Shown here: one piece after another, positions 6,796 through 15,025 of the stretch | How the letters are laid out: each line of letters opens with the position of its first letter | Position numbering within the stretch: the first letter of the stretch is position 1 | DNA from: Mycolicibacterium brisbanense | Lineage (GTDB): Bacteria > Actinomycetota > Actinomycetes > Mycobacteriales > Mycobacteriaceae | Reading direction: 5' to 3' | DNA: 64,000 nucleotides | Assembly (NCBI RefSeq): GCF_001570425.1 | Contig: NZ_BCSX01000035.1 | Coordinates: forward strand, 248,001 to 312,000 | Notes under the pieces: generated by a model | What the model was told of the DNA's origin: nothing | Databases searched by the model: none | What the model saw: the letters and a program-made list of their open reading frames with translations, nothing else | Program-made: the position numbers and the translations under genes

Positions 6796-8181
6796 CTACA
6801 GCAGATTGCCCGCCTCGCTGAGCACGCGGTGCAGGATCTCGTAGATCGCATCGAACTCGGCCTGCCCACTGATCAGCGGCGGGGCCAGCTGGATCACTGG
6901 GTCGCCACGGTCGTCGGCACGGCAGTACAGTCCGGCATCCCACAGAGCCGGGGTGAGGAACCCGCGCAGCAGCCGCTCGCTCTCCTCGTCGTTGAACGTC
7001 TCCTTCGTGGTCTTGTCCTTGACCAGCTCGATGCCGTAGAAGAAGCCTTCACCACGCACGTCGCCGACGATCGGCAGATCGTAGAGCTTCTCCAGGGTGG
7101 CCCGGAACGCCGGTGCCAGCTCCTTGACGTGCTCGTTGATCTTCTCGCGTTCGAAGATGTCGAGGTTGGCCAGCGCGACGGCCGACGAAACCGGGTGCCC
7201 GCCAAAGGTGTAGCCGTGACCGAAGACCGTCTTGCCATCGTCGAACGGCTCGAACAGCCGGTCGCTGGCGACCATCGCCCCCAGCGGCGAGTATCCCGAC
7301 GTCAGGCCCTTGGCGCTGGTGATGATGTCCGGTACGTAGCCGAAGTCGTTGCACGCGAACATCGAACCGATCCGGCCGTACGCGCAGATCACCTCGTCGG
7401 AGACCAGTAGCACGTCGTAGCGGTCGCAGATCTCGCGGACGCGTTCGAAGTATCCGGGCGGCGGCGGGAAGCAGCCACCCGCGTTCTGCACCGGCTCGAG
7501 GAACACCGCGGCGACGGTTTCGGGGCCCTCGAATTCGATGGCCTCGGCGATGCGGTCGGCGCAGTAGCGGCCGAAAGCCTTTTCGTCATGGGCATATTCG
7601 GCAGGTGCCCGGTAGAAGTTGGTGTTCGGTGCGCGGAAACCGCCCGGGGTCAACGGCTCGAAAGGTGCCTTGAACGCCGGGATGCCGGTGATCGCCAGCG
7701 CGCCCTGCGGTGTGCCGTGGTAGGCGATCGAACGCGAAACCACCTTGTGCTTACCGGGTTTTCCGGTCAGCTTGAAGTACTGCTTGGCCAGTTTCCAGGC
7801 GCTCTCGACGGCCTCGCCGCCACCGGTCGTGAAAAAGACCCGGTTGAGATCGCCCGGGGCGTAACCGGCGACCCGCTCGGCCAGTTCGATGGCAGGCGGG
7901 GTGGCGTAGGACCACAGCGGGAAGAAGGACAGCGTCTCGGCCTGCTTGGCCGCCGCCTCGGCAAGTTCCTTGCGGCCGTGGCCGACCTGAACGACGAACA
8001 GCCCGGAGAGCCCGTCGATGTAGCGCTTGCCCTTGTCGTCGAAGATGTAGGCACCTTCGCCGCGGGTGATGATCGGCGGCGTGATGCCCTGCCCGTGGCG
8101 GGCGAAGTGGCCCCACAGGTGCCGGTTGGCCTTGGCGCCGAGATCGGACGCCGTTGCCTCAGTGGTATCGGTAATTGTCAT
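6796..8181 (-). CDS. Class III PLP aminotransferase, probable polyamine (putrescine)-pyruvate type
   Basis: 461 residues from the ATG at 8181. Fold-type I class III features: GLSGLFVVQVGHG near the N terminus, the phosphate-binding TTGGGEAVES, the PLP-contacting aspartate in VSDEV (about 262) and the Schiff-base lysine in TSAKGLTSG (about 291). The family includes SpuC-type putrescine or omega-amino acid:pyruvate aminotransferases and the uncharacterised mycobacterial Rv3329 type. It would convert a diamine to the aminoaldehyde used by the dehydrogenase at 8827. Its ATG overlaps the stop of the Lrp gene (ATGA, 8178-8181), so the two are co-translated. Transcription ends at the 6755-6780 hairpin. 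The polyamine substrate is inferred from the surrounding transporter and dehydrogenases. Confidence 0.85.
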   Translation of the reverse strand: MTITDTTEATASDLGAKANRHLWGHFARHGQGITPPIITRGEGAYIFDDKGKRYIDGLSGLFVVQVGHGRKELAEAAAKQAETLSFFPLWSYATPPAIELAERVAGYAPGDLNRVFFTTGGGEAVESAWKLAKQYFKLTGKPGKHKVVSRSIAYHGTPQGALAITGIPAFKAPFEPLTPGGFRAPNTNFYRAPAEYAHDEKAFGRYCADRIAEAIEFEGPETVAAVFLEPVQNAGGCFPPPPGYFERVREICDRYDVLLVSDEVICAYGRIGSMFACNDFGYVPDIITSAKGLTSGYSPLGAMVASDRLFEPFDDGKTVFGHGYTFGGHPVSSAVALANLDIFEREKINEHVKELAPAFRATLEKLYDLPIVGDVRGEGFFYGIELVKDKTTKETFNDEESERLLRGFLTPALWDAGLYCRADDRGDPVIQLAPPLISGQAEFDAIYEILHRVLSEAGNLL

Positions 8182-8702
8182 CGTGTACCCCAATTGTATT
8201 GCTGTTTAACGAGTTTCAAGTAGACAAGGGTTTCGGTTGATATCACTCCCGGCAATGAGCGGATCTGTGTGTTGAGTAGCTCGAGCAGGCTGTCATCGTC
8301 CTCGCAGACCACTTCGACGATGATGTCGAACGATCCCGCGGTCAGTACGACGTAGTCGACTGAATCCATGGCGGCCAGTTTTTCGCCCAGCTTGGTGGTG
8401 TCACCGGTGCAGCGGATGCCGATCATCGCCTGGCGGGCGAAGCCCAGCTGCAACGGATCGGTCACCGCGACGATCTGCATGACGCCTGCGTCGACCATCC
8501 GTTGCACCCGTTGACGCACGGCGGCCTCGGACAGCCCGACGGCTTTGCCGATCCCCGCGTAGGAGCGGCGGCCGTCCTGCTGGAGCTTCTCGACGATTGC
8601 TTTTGACAGTTCATCGAGCTGGAACACGGCTCCCGGCCGAGAATGGTTGACACGAAACGGGACGGGGGCGGGCGCCAGCTCGTGACCGTCGGGGTTGGTC
8701 AT
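8178..8702 (-). CDS. Lrp/AsnC-family regulator
   Basis: 174 residues from the ATG at 8702 (MTNPDGHEL). The N-terminal HTH is about 30-75 (LDELSKAIVEKLQQDGRRSY, AGIGKAVGLSEAAVRQRVQR). The C-terminal RAM effector domain covers the rest (CTGDTTKLGEKLAAMDSVDY, TETLVYLKLVKQQYNWGTR). Lrp proteins are octamers or dimers that bind amino-acid-like effectors. The gene is co-translated with the downstream aminotransferase (4-base overlap) and divergent from the aldehyde dehydrogenase. Paired sites in between (8727-8767) suggest it controls both directions of the amine catabolism cluster. Confidence 0.88.
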   Translation of the reverse strand: MTNPDGHELAPAPVPFRVNHSRPGAVFQLDELSKAIVEKLQQDGRRSYAGIGKAVGLSEAAVRQRVQRMVDAGVMQIVAVTDPLQLGFARQAMIGIRCTGDTTKLGEKLAAMDSVDYVVLTAGSFDIIVEVVCEDDDSLLELLNTQIRSLPGVISTETLVYLKLVKQQYNWGTR

Positions 8703-8726
8703 ACTGTCGATTCTGCACGGAATTCG

Positions 8727-8767
8727 TTGTTTGGGGCAACTATTTCGATGAAATCCCTTGTTTGGGG
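8727..8767. promoter_or_regulatory. Two direct TTGTTTGGGG repeats, candidate Lrp-binding region
   Basis: TTGTTTGGGG occurs at 8727-8736 and again at 8758-8767, exactly 31 bases apart (three helical turns), in the 124-base gap between the divergent Lrp and aldehyde dehydrogenase genes. Phased repeats on one face of the helix are typical for Lrp-family binding. Confidence 0.5.
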
Positions 8768-8826
8768 GGTTTCCCGCTGCGGTATCCCGTAGAGATTGGT
8801 GTGCCCATCCGATACCGTATGCCTCC

Positions 8827-10314
8827 ATGAGCGTGGCAGTGAATGTGGCGGGCAGTTGGATCAATGGTGCGGCAGTGGCGACCGGTGGACCGGCGCATAC
8901 CGTCATCAACCCGGCGACCGGTGAGGCGGTCGCGGAGTACGCCATGGCCACCCCGGCCGACGTGGACATCGCCGTCGCCTCGGCGCGGGCGGCGTTGCCG
9001 GAGTGGTCGACGGCAACCCCCGCGGAACGTTCCGCCGTGCTGGCCAAATTGGCGAAGCTGGCCGACGAACGCGCCGACGACCTGGTCATCGAGGAAGTCA
9101 GCCAGACCGGCAAGCCCGTGCGGCTCGCCCGCGAGTTCGACGTGCCGGGCAGTGTCGACAACATCGACTTCTTCGCCGGCGCGGCGCGCCACCTGGAAGG
9201 TAAGGCCACCGGCGAGTACTCGCCCGATCACACGTCGAGCATCCGCCGCGAGGCCATCGGCGTCGTCGCGACCATCACGCCGTGGAACTATCCGCTGCAG
9301 ATGGCGGTGTGGAAGGTGCTTCCCGCGTTGGCCGCGGGCTGCTCCGTCGTCATCAAACCTGCCGAGATCACCCCGCTGACCACACTCACCCTGGCCGGGC
9401 TCGCCAGCGCCGCCGGACTGCCCGACGGCGTGTTCAACGTGGTGACCGGCGGCGGCGCCGACGTCGGCACCGCCCTGGCCGGGCACCGCGACGTGGACCT
9501 GGTCACCTTCACCGGGTCGACGCCCGTCGGCCGCAAGGTGATGGCAGCGGCCGCCGTGCATGGCCACCGCACCCAGCTCGAACTCGGCGGCAAGGCCCCG
9601 TTCGTGGTCTTCGACGACGCTGATCTGGACGCCGCGATCCAGGGCGCGGTCGCGGGCGCGCTGATCAACACCGGGCAGGACTGCACCGCCGCCACCCGGG
9701 CCATCGTCGCGCAATCGCTCTACGACGACTTCGTCGCCGGCGTGGCCGAGGTGATGAGCAAGGTGGTGGTCGGTGATCCGCACGATCCCGACACCGATCT
9801 GGGGCCGCTGATCTCGATGGCGCACCGCGACAAGGTGGCGGGCATGGTGGCGCGCGCCGCAGGACAGGGTGGCCGCGTGGTCACGGGCGGCGTGATTCCT
9901 GACCTGCCGGGCTCGTTCTACCGGCCGACGCTGATCGCCGACGTCGCCGAGAACTCCGAGGTGTACCGCGACGAGATCTTCGGTCCGGTGTTGACGGTCC
10001 GTGCCTTCAGTGACGACGACGACGCGCTGCGCCAGGCCAACGACACGGACTACGGCCTGGCCGCCTCGGCATGGACCCGCGACGTCTACCGGGCGCAGCG
10101 GGCCTCACGCGAGATCAACGCCGGCTGTGTGTGGATCAACGACCACATCCCGATCATCTCCGAGATGCCGCACGGCGGTGTGGGTGCCTCGGGCTTCGGC
10201 AAGGACATGAGCGATTACTCGTTCGAGGAGTACCTCACCATCAAGCACGTCATGAGTGACATCTCCGGGGTAGCGGAAAAGGGTTGGCACCGGACGGTAT
10301 TCAGTAAGCGGTGA
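8827..10314 (+). CDS. Aldehyde dehydrogenase, probable gamma-aminobutyraldehyde dehydrogenase
   Basis: 495 residues, full-length ALDH superfamily enzyme. TPWNYPLQ at about 151-158, general base E252 in LELGGKAP, nucleophile C286 in NTGQDCTAATRAI, and the C-terminal motifs EIFGPV and PHGGVGASGFGKDMSDYSFE. The closing pattern resembles betaine/aminobutyraldehyde dehydrogenases (PatD, KauB). It would oxidise 4-aminobutanal made from putrescine to GABA with NAD. The ATG at 8827 fits the family N terminus. Its stop overlaps the GTG of the FAD oxidoreductase (GTGA), so the two form an operon read away from the Lrp gene. Confidence 0.88.
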   Translation: MSVAVNVAGSWINGAAVATGGPAHTVINPATGEAVAEYAMATPADVDIAVASARAALPEWSTATPAERSAVLAKLAKLADERADDLVIEEVSQTGKPVRLAREFDVPGSVDNIDFFAGAARHLEGKATGEYSPDHTSSIRREAIGVVATITPWNYPLQMAVWKVLPALAAGCSVVIKPAEITPLTTLTLAGLASAAGLPDGVFNVVTGGGADVGTALAGHRDVDLVTFTGSTPVGRKVMAAAAVHGHRTQLELGGKAPFVVFDDADLDAAIQGAVAGALINTGQDCTAATRAIVAQSLYDDFVAGVAEVMSKVVVGDPHDPDTDLGPLISMAHRDKVAGMVARAAGQGGRVVTGGVIPDLPGSFYRPTLIADVAENSEVYRDEIFGPVLTVRAFSDDDDALRQANDTDYGLAASAWTRDVYRAQRASREINAGCVWINDHIPIISEMPHGGVGASGFGKDMSDYSFEEYLTIKHVMSDISGVAEKGWHRTVFSKR

Positions 10315-11471
10315 GCTCCCCGAGGCACTGCGTGGTGGTCGGTGCCGGCGCCTGGGGGCTGCCCGCCGCGGCCGAACTGGCTCGCCGCGGGCACCGGGTG
10401 ACGCTGATCGACCGCTACGGCCCGGGCAATGCGCTGTCGTCGTCGACGGGCACGACGAGGTTGTGGCGGCTCGCCGACCCCGACCCGCTGCGCGCCCGGG
10501 TGGCCCAGCGCGGCGTCGAGGCGATGCGGCGGCTGACCGAACGTGCGGGCACCCCGGTGTTCCTCACCTGCGGCCTGCTGTGGCGTGACGATGCGTCGAT
10601 ACCCGACGTGGTGTCGACCCTCGACGGGCTCGGGATCCCGTATACGAGCGTGCCTTCCGGCGATGTCGACCGGTTCTTTCCTGGTCTGCGTAGCGACGGA
10701 CGGGATGCGCTCTGGCAGCCGGAGGCGGGTGTGGTACTCGCGGCAGTGTCGCTGCAGGCGCAGCTGACGAGCTTCCAGAGTGCCTCGGGTGCAACGCTTC
10801 TCCAGCGGGAGGTGGTCCGCGTCGAGCGGGCGGCCAACGGTGTCCGGGTCGTGCTGACCGACGGTGACACGGTTGACGCCGATGTCGCGGTGCTCGCAGG
10901 GGGTCCGGGAGCCCGCGCGTTGCTGGCGCCGCTGGGCATCGACGTTCCGCTGCACCCCTATCTGGAGCAGGTGGTGCATTTCGGCGACCCCGCCAATCCC
11001 GGTGCCACCGACGACTTTCCGTGTCTGTTCGACGGGCCGGACGGTGACCGTCCCGGCATCTACGCGATGCCCGCGCCCGGCGCGGGTTTCAAGGTGGGGT
11101 TGGACCAGCCGCTGCGGGAATACCGTGCGGATGACCTCGACCGGACGCCCGACGCCGGCCGGACCGCGGTCATCGGTGACCGGGTACGCGCGGACCTGGG
11201 TTCGGTGGTGCCCACGGTGCTCGACGCCCAGGTCTGTAGCTGGACGGATTCGCCCGACGGCAGTTTCATCGTGGACCGGCTCGACGGCGGGATCGTCATC
11301 GCGTGCGGCGATTCGGGGGAGGGCTTCAAATACTCCGCCCTCATGGGAGAGGTGCTCGCCGACCTGGCCGAGGGCCACACCGTGGATGCCGACGTGGCGT
11401 CGTGGTCACTGGCACGCTTCGCGCGGGGTGTGCCCGAGCGGAGCGGACCGCACGTGCTCGGCAGGCACTGA
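10311..11471 (+). CDS. FAD-dependent amine/amino-acid oxidoreductase (DAO/sarcosine oxidase type)
   Basis: 386 residues. An N-terminal FAD dinucleotide fold VVVGAGAWGLPAAAELARRG (residues 8-27) is followed by the acidic strand end LIDRYGP and STGTTRLWRLAD, which resembles monomeric sarcosine oxidase and N-methyltryptophan oxidase. There is a substrate domain in the middle, and DGGIVIACGDSGEGFKYSAL near the C terminus. Such enzymes oxidise secondary or primary amines and make hydrogen peroxide. The GTG start at 10311 overlaps the aldehyde dehydrogenase stop by four bases. It probably acts on an amine or N-alkyl amino acid that feeds the same aldehyde pathway. A strong hairpin follows at 11487. 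Confidence 0.85.
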   Translation: MSSPRHCVVVGAGAWGLPAAAELARRGHRVTLIDRYGPGNALSSSTGTTRLWRLADPDPLRARVAQRGVEAMRRLTERAGTPVFLTCGLLWRDDASIPDVVSTLDGLGIPYTSVPSGDVDRFFPGLRSDGRDALWQPEAGVVLAAVSLQAQLTSFQSASGATLLQREVVRVERAANGVRVVLTDGDTVDADVAVLAGGPGARALLAPLGIDVPLHPYLEQVVHFGDPANPGATDDFPCLFDGPDGDRPGIYAMPAPGAGFKVGLDQPLREYRADDLDRTPDAGRTAVIGDRVRADLGSVVPTVLDAQVCSWTDSPDGSFIVDRLDGGIVIACGDSGEGFKYSALMGEVLADLAEGHTVDADVASWSLARFARGVPERSGPHVLGRH

Positions 11472-11486
11472 CTCCGAAAGCCAAGC

Positions 11487-11512
11487 GCCGGCGGGACGTT
11501 GGTCCCGCCGGC
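11487..11512. terminator. Bidirectional terminator hairpin between convergent genes
   Basis: GCCGGCGGGAC (11487-11497) pairs perfectly with GTCCCGCCGGC (11502-11512) around a 4-base loop. It lies in the 49-base gap between the convergent FAD oxidoreductase and succinate-semialdehyde dehydrogenase genes and can serve both. Confidence 0.8.
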
Positions 11513-11520
11513 GGCACGGA

Positions 11521-12861
11521 TCAGACGATCCTGATCAGCTTCTTGTTGACGAATTCGTCGATCCCGTAGCGGCCCAGCTCGCGGCCGTAGCCGGAGCGTT
11601 TGACACCGCCGAAGGGCAGTTCGACACCTTCGGCGCCGACCGCGTTGACGAACACCATGCCCGCGTCGATCTTGTCGGCGACCCGGCGGGCCTGATCGAT
11701 GTCGGTGGTGAACACGTAGGAGCCCAGCCCGAACGGCGTGTTGTTGGCGAGCTCGACGGCCTCGTCCTCGTCGGCCACTTTGTACACCGAGGCGACCGGG
11801 CCGAACAGTTCCTCACCGAAGTCGGCGGCCAGGTTGGTCAGCACGCCGGCGGGGAAGAACGCGCCGTTGCGCTCGCCGCTGGAGGTCAGCTTGGCGCCAC
11901 CGTCCACGGCGCGTTTGACCTGGTCGTCGAGGCGTTCGGCGGCGGCCGCCGACGACAGTGGCGCCAGGCCGTCGGCCTTGGCGAGCACCTTCTCGGTGAA
12001 CTTCTCGACGAACTCGTCGTAGATGTCGGCGACGACGATGATCCGCTTGGCGGCGTTGCAGGCCTGGCCGGTGTTCTCGAATCGGCCGTCCACGGCCGCA
12101 TCGACGGTGGCATCCATGTCGGCGGTGCTCAGCACGATGAACGGGTCGGAGCCGCCGAGCTCCAGGACGACCTTCTTGAGATTGCGCCCGGCGATCTCGG
12201 CAACGGCAGCGCCTGCGCGTTCCGAGCCGGTCAGGGACACGCCTTGGATGCGCGGGTCGGCGATCACGTCGGCGATCTGCTCGTTGGTGGCGTAGACGTT
12301 GACGTAGGCGCCCTCGGGGAAGCCTGCGTCAAGGTAGATCTGCTGCAGTGCGGCCGCGGATTCCGGGCACTGCGGGGCATGCTTGAGCACAATGGTGTTG
12401 CCCAGCACCAGGTTTGGGCCGGCAAAGCGGGCCACCTGGTAGTACGGGTAGTTCCACGGCATGATGCCGAGCAGCACGCCGACCGGGCCGCGCTTGATGA
12501 CGGCCGAACCCTCGCCGTCGAGCAGTTCGATCGGTTCGTCGGCCAGGAACTTCTCGGCATTGTCGGCGTAGTACTCGTAGATCGCGGCGCTGAACTCGAC
12601 CTCACCCACGGACTGATCCAGCGGCTTGCCCATCTCGCGCTGGATGATCCTGGCCAGCTCGTCCTTGCGCTCGTTGTGCAGCTCGGCAACCCGGCGGATC
12701 AGTGCCGCGCGCTCGGCGATGGTCGAAGACTTCGACCACTGGCGAAACGCCGTGGCCGCCGCCGCGACGGCCTGCTCGATCTGCTCGTCGGTCGCGGTCG
12801 GGTACTCCTTGACCAGTTCGCCCGTCGACGGGTCGACCACTGCATACAGGGACGCACTCAT
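11521..12861 (-). CDS. gabD1: Aldehyde dehydrogenase, succinate-semialdehyde dehydrogenase GabD1 type
   Basis: 446 residues from the ATG at 12861, which has GAGGAGAAG upstream. ALDH motifs: MPWNYP (about 134-139), general base E234 in LELGGSDPF, nucleophile C268 in ENTGQACNAAKR, and ELFGPVASVY. The short N terminus and the sequence VELPFGGVKRSGYGRELGRY are typical of the mycobacterial GabD1 family, which oxidises succinate semialdehyde to succinate with NADP. It would complete putrescine to GABA to succinate catabolism, provided a GABA aminotransferase is encoded elsewhere or the aminotransferase at 6796 also accepts GABA. It is divergent from the XRE regulator at 13225. Confidence 0.85.
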   Translation of the reverse strand: MSASLYAVVDPSTGELVKEYPTATDEQIEQAVAAAATAFRQWSKSSTIAERAALIRRVAELHNERKDELARIIQREMGKPLDQSVGEVEFSAAIYEYYADNAEKFLADEPIELLDGEGSAVIKRGPVGVLLGIMPWNYPYYQVARFAGPNLVLGNTIVLKHAPQCPESAAALQQIYLDAGFPEGAYVNVYATNEQIADVIADPRIQGVSLTGSERAGAAVAEIAGRNLKKVVLELGGSDPFIVLSTADMDATVDAAVDGRFENTGQACNAAKRIIVVADIYDEFVEKFTEKVLAKADGLAPLSSAAAAERLDDQVKRAVDGGAKLTSSGERNGAFFPAGVLTNLAADFGEELFGPVASVYKVADEDEAVELANNTPFGLGSYVFTTDIDQARRVADKIDAGMVFVNAVGAEGVELPFGGVKRSGYGRELGRYGIDEFVNKKLIRIV

Positions 12862-13224
12862 GTGTTCTCTTCTCCTCGGTCGGGCCGAGTGGCCCGGCTC
12901 GTCGCTCATCGTTCGGTGCTCTCGTGCCATGGGCGGCCTACGCGCACCCGCAAATCCTCCACGAAATCAGTCGTGTAATGCAATATTTACGACGATATTC
13001 GTTGTGTTCGACCATGTCATATGACGATCCCGGTTGCCGTCTGAATGCCGCCTGTCCTGCGAAGATGCCACTTTCCGGGGCTGTCGTGACGGGTGTCACG
13101 GCGCGTGGCGACTGTGATCGACGTCTTGCGCTCCTGGCCCGCCAGGCCTAGGTTCGTCCCAAGCGAACAAAGTGTTCGTTTTCACGGATCTACTTGTTCA
13201 CGTCGAGCGAACGGACGTTTCGAT
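12862..13224. promoter_or_regulatory. 363-base divergent regulatory region between gabD1 and the XRE-cupin gene
   Basis: No convincing gene. The centre (about 12965-13025) is AT-rich for this genome, with ATGCAATATTTACGACGATA and a nearby CATATGAC, and probably holds the promoters. The right part holds the candidate operator at 13164-13178. Short GC-rich palindromic stretches lie near 12887-12901. Confidence 0.5.
13164..13178. promoter_or_regulatory. Candidate operator CGAACA-AAG-TGTTCG
   Basis: Perfect inverted repeat CGAACAAAGTGTTCG, 46 bases before the XRE-cupin start. Another half site GTTCG lies at 13152-13156 and TGTTC/CGAAC halves occur downstream at 13195-13212. It is a likely autoregulatory site for the XRE-cupin protein. 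Confidence 0.5.
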
Positions 13225-13815
13225 ATGGGTGCACCCGTCGAGCCTGATCCCGCTGCCACGGCCAACGCCGCGGTCGGCGACCGGATCCGCCAGTTCCGGA
13301 CGGCGCGGAAGATGTCCCTTCGGCAGTTGGCGGATCGAGCCGGGATCTCCGCCGGCTTTCTCAGCCAGGTGGAGCGGGGGCAGGTCAACGCGAGCGTCGG
13401 AACGTTTCGCCGGCTCGCCGAGGCGCTCGGCATCGTACTGCCCGACCTGTTCACCGACGACGAGGTCACCGATGTCCGCATCCTCAGAAAGGCGGCCCGT
13501 CCGGCGATCGAGGTGTCGGAGCTGAGTGCGAAATACCTGTTGTCGCAGAAGCCGCTTCGCAACCTCGAGGTGTATGCGGGGGAACTGGCACCGGGATCCA
13601 GCGCGGGCGAGGCCTACGTCCACGGCGATGCCCAGGAGATCCTCATCGTCACCTCCGGCAGCCTGACTCTCGAACTCGACGGTGTGCGTTACACACTCGA
13701 CGCCGGTGACAGTGCCGAATACCGCACCTCGAAGCCGCACACCGTGCACAACACGAGCGACACGTTCGCCGAGCTGCTCTGGATCGTCAGCCCTCCGACC
13801 GAGTGGTCGACGTGA
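13225..13815 (+). CDS. XRE-family regulator with C-terminal cupin (PuuR-like)
   Basis: 196 residues from the ATG at 13225. The N-terminal XRE HTH (about 17-75) includes LRQLADRAGISAGFLSQVER and ASVGTFRRLAEALGIVLPDL. A cupin domain (about 120-190) includes EAYVHGDAQEILIVTSGSLT and HTVHNTSDTFAELLWIVSP. This architecture is that of PuuR and related regulators of polyamine and amino-acid catabolism, which bind the substrate in the cupin. It stands directly upstream of the polyamine-type ABC transporter and probably controls it. A wider frame extends upstream to 13093, but the HTH starts close to the chosen ATG. Confidence 0.85.
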   Translation: MGAPVEPDPAATANAAVGDRIRQFRTARKMSLRQLADRAGISAGFLSQVERGQVNASVGTFRRLAEALGIVLPDLFTDDEVTDVRILRKAARPAIEVSELSAKYLLSQKPLRNLEVYAGELAPGSSAGEAYVHGDAQEILIVTSGSLTLELDGVRYTLDAGDSAEYRTSKPHTVHNTSDTFAELLWIVSPPTEWST

Positions 13816-13887
13816 CAGATCGGTTGCCGTCACGGCGGTGTCCCGATTCCCGTAACGCCCTGTCGCACAGATCAAAAGGAGATTTCC

Positions 13888-15012
13888 ATGCCGATGTCAC
13901 CTGCTGCCCGCTGCGTGTCTGCCGCATTGGCCGCCGGCGTTCTGCTCACCGCGGCGTGTAGCCCGGCGGGGCCCGGCAACGCCGCCGACGTCGACCTCGG
14001 CAGTGGGCCGCCGCAGGCGGGCACGGTGAAGAAGGATGCGCTCAAAGGTGTGACCCTGACGTTCGTCTCGTACGGCGGCATTTTCCAGGACGGCCAGACG
14101 AAGGCGGCGATCGAACCGTTCGCGCAGCAATCCGGCGCAAAAGTGTTGCAGGACGGGCCAACCGAGAACTCGAAGATCAAGGCCCAGGTCGACACCAAGA
14201 ACGTGACGTGGGACGTGGTCGACAGCACCAACGTGTTCACGGCCAAGAACTGCGGCAAGCTGTTCATGCCGCTCGATACCAGCATCGTGGACATCAGCAA
14301 GCTCCCGGCGGGGACCAAGACCGACGACTGTTCTGTTCCGGCAATGGGTTACGGCCTCATCGTGGTCTACAACACCAAGAAGTACGGCGCGAATCCGCCG
14401 AAGACCTGGGCCGACTTCTACGACACCGCGAAGTTCCCCGGCAAGCGGGCCATCGAAGGCGTGCCGGGTGAACTCGACCCGGGAGTTCTCGAAGGTGCCC
14501 TGCTGGCCGACGGCGTCGCGCCCAACGCGATCTACCCGATCGACCTCGACCGGGCAATGGCGAAGATGAACACCATCCGCAAGGACACCATCTTCTGGAC
14601 CACGGGCGCGCAGTCCCAGCAACTCATCGAATCCGGCCAGGTCGACATGGCGCTGGTGTGGAGCGGTCGCGCATACTCGGCCGTCAAGAACGGGGCGCCG
14701 TTCGCGCCGATGTGGAACCAGTGGATGCCGGAGGCCGACACCATCGCCGTGCCGGTGGGCGCCAAGAACCCCAAGGCGTCGATGGCGCTCATCAACTTCT
14801 ACCTCGGGGCGCAGCAGCAGGCCAAGCTCGCGGAGTTGACCTCCTACAGCCCGATCAACGTGGACGCCAAGCCCCAACTCGACGATCTCGCACGGTCGTA
14901 TCTGACCACCACACCCGAGCGGGACAAGGACAAGTTCCCCCTCGACCTCGGGTACTGGGCCGAACACCAGGAAGAGATCGCTGCCAAGTACACCACCTGG
15001 CTCGCGGGCTAG
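13888..15012 (+). CDS. Polyamine-type ABC transporter substrate-binding lipoprotein (PotD/PotF family)
   Basis: 374 residues. A signal peptide ends in the lipobox LTAAC (Cys at about 24), so the mature protein is lipid-anchored outside the membrane. The body is a periplasmic-binding-protein-2 fold: VTLTFVSYGGIFQDGQTKAA, WDVVDSTNVFTAKNCG, MGYGLIVVYNTKKYG and VDMALVWSGRAYSAV are typical of spermidine/putrescine-binding PotD/PotF proteins. It has a good AAAAGGAG ribosome site. It is the first gene of the transporter operon: binding protein, two permeases, ATPase. The exact ligand (putrescine, spermidine, agmatine or another amine) cannot be read from sequence. Confidence 0.88.
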   Translation: MPMSPAARCVSAALAAGVLLTAACSPAGPGNAADVDLGSGPPQAGTVKKDALKGVTLTFVSYGGIFQDGQTKAAIEPFAQQSGAKVLQDGPTENSKIKAQVDTKNVTWDVVDSTNVFTAKNCGKLFMPLDTSIVDISKLPAGTKTDDCSVPAMGYGLIVVYNTKKYGANPPKTWADFYDTAKFPGKRAIEGVPGELDPGVLEGALLADGVAPNAIYPIDLDRAMAKMNTIRKDTIFWTTGAQSQQLIESGQVDMALVWSGRAYSAVKNGAPFAPMWNQWMPEADTIAVPVGAKNPKASMALINFYLGAQQQAKLAELTSYSPINVDAKPQLDDLARSYLTTTPERDKDKFPLDLGYWAEHQEEIAAKYTTWLAG

Positions 15013-15025
15013 GAGGGTTCGACGC

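Noticed and set aside
8178..9209. 343-codon reading of the Lrp gene
   Set aside because: The extra N terminus is antisense to the aldehyde dehydrogenase gene and lacks similarity. ATG 8702 gives a normal Lrp protein.
10864..12978. 704-codon open frame on the plus strand over the FAD oxidase and gabD1
   Set aside because: It spans a convergent gene end and a strong terminator hairpin. Its sequence matches no family and looks like antisense of gabD1.
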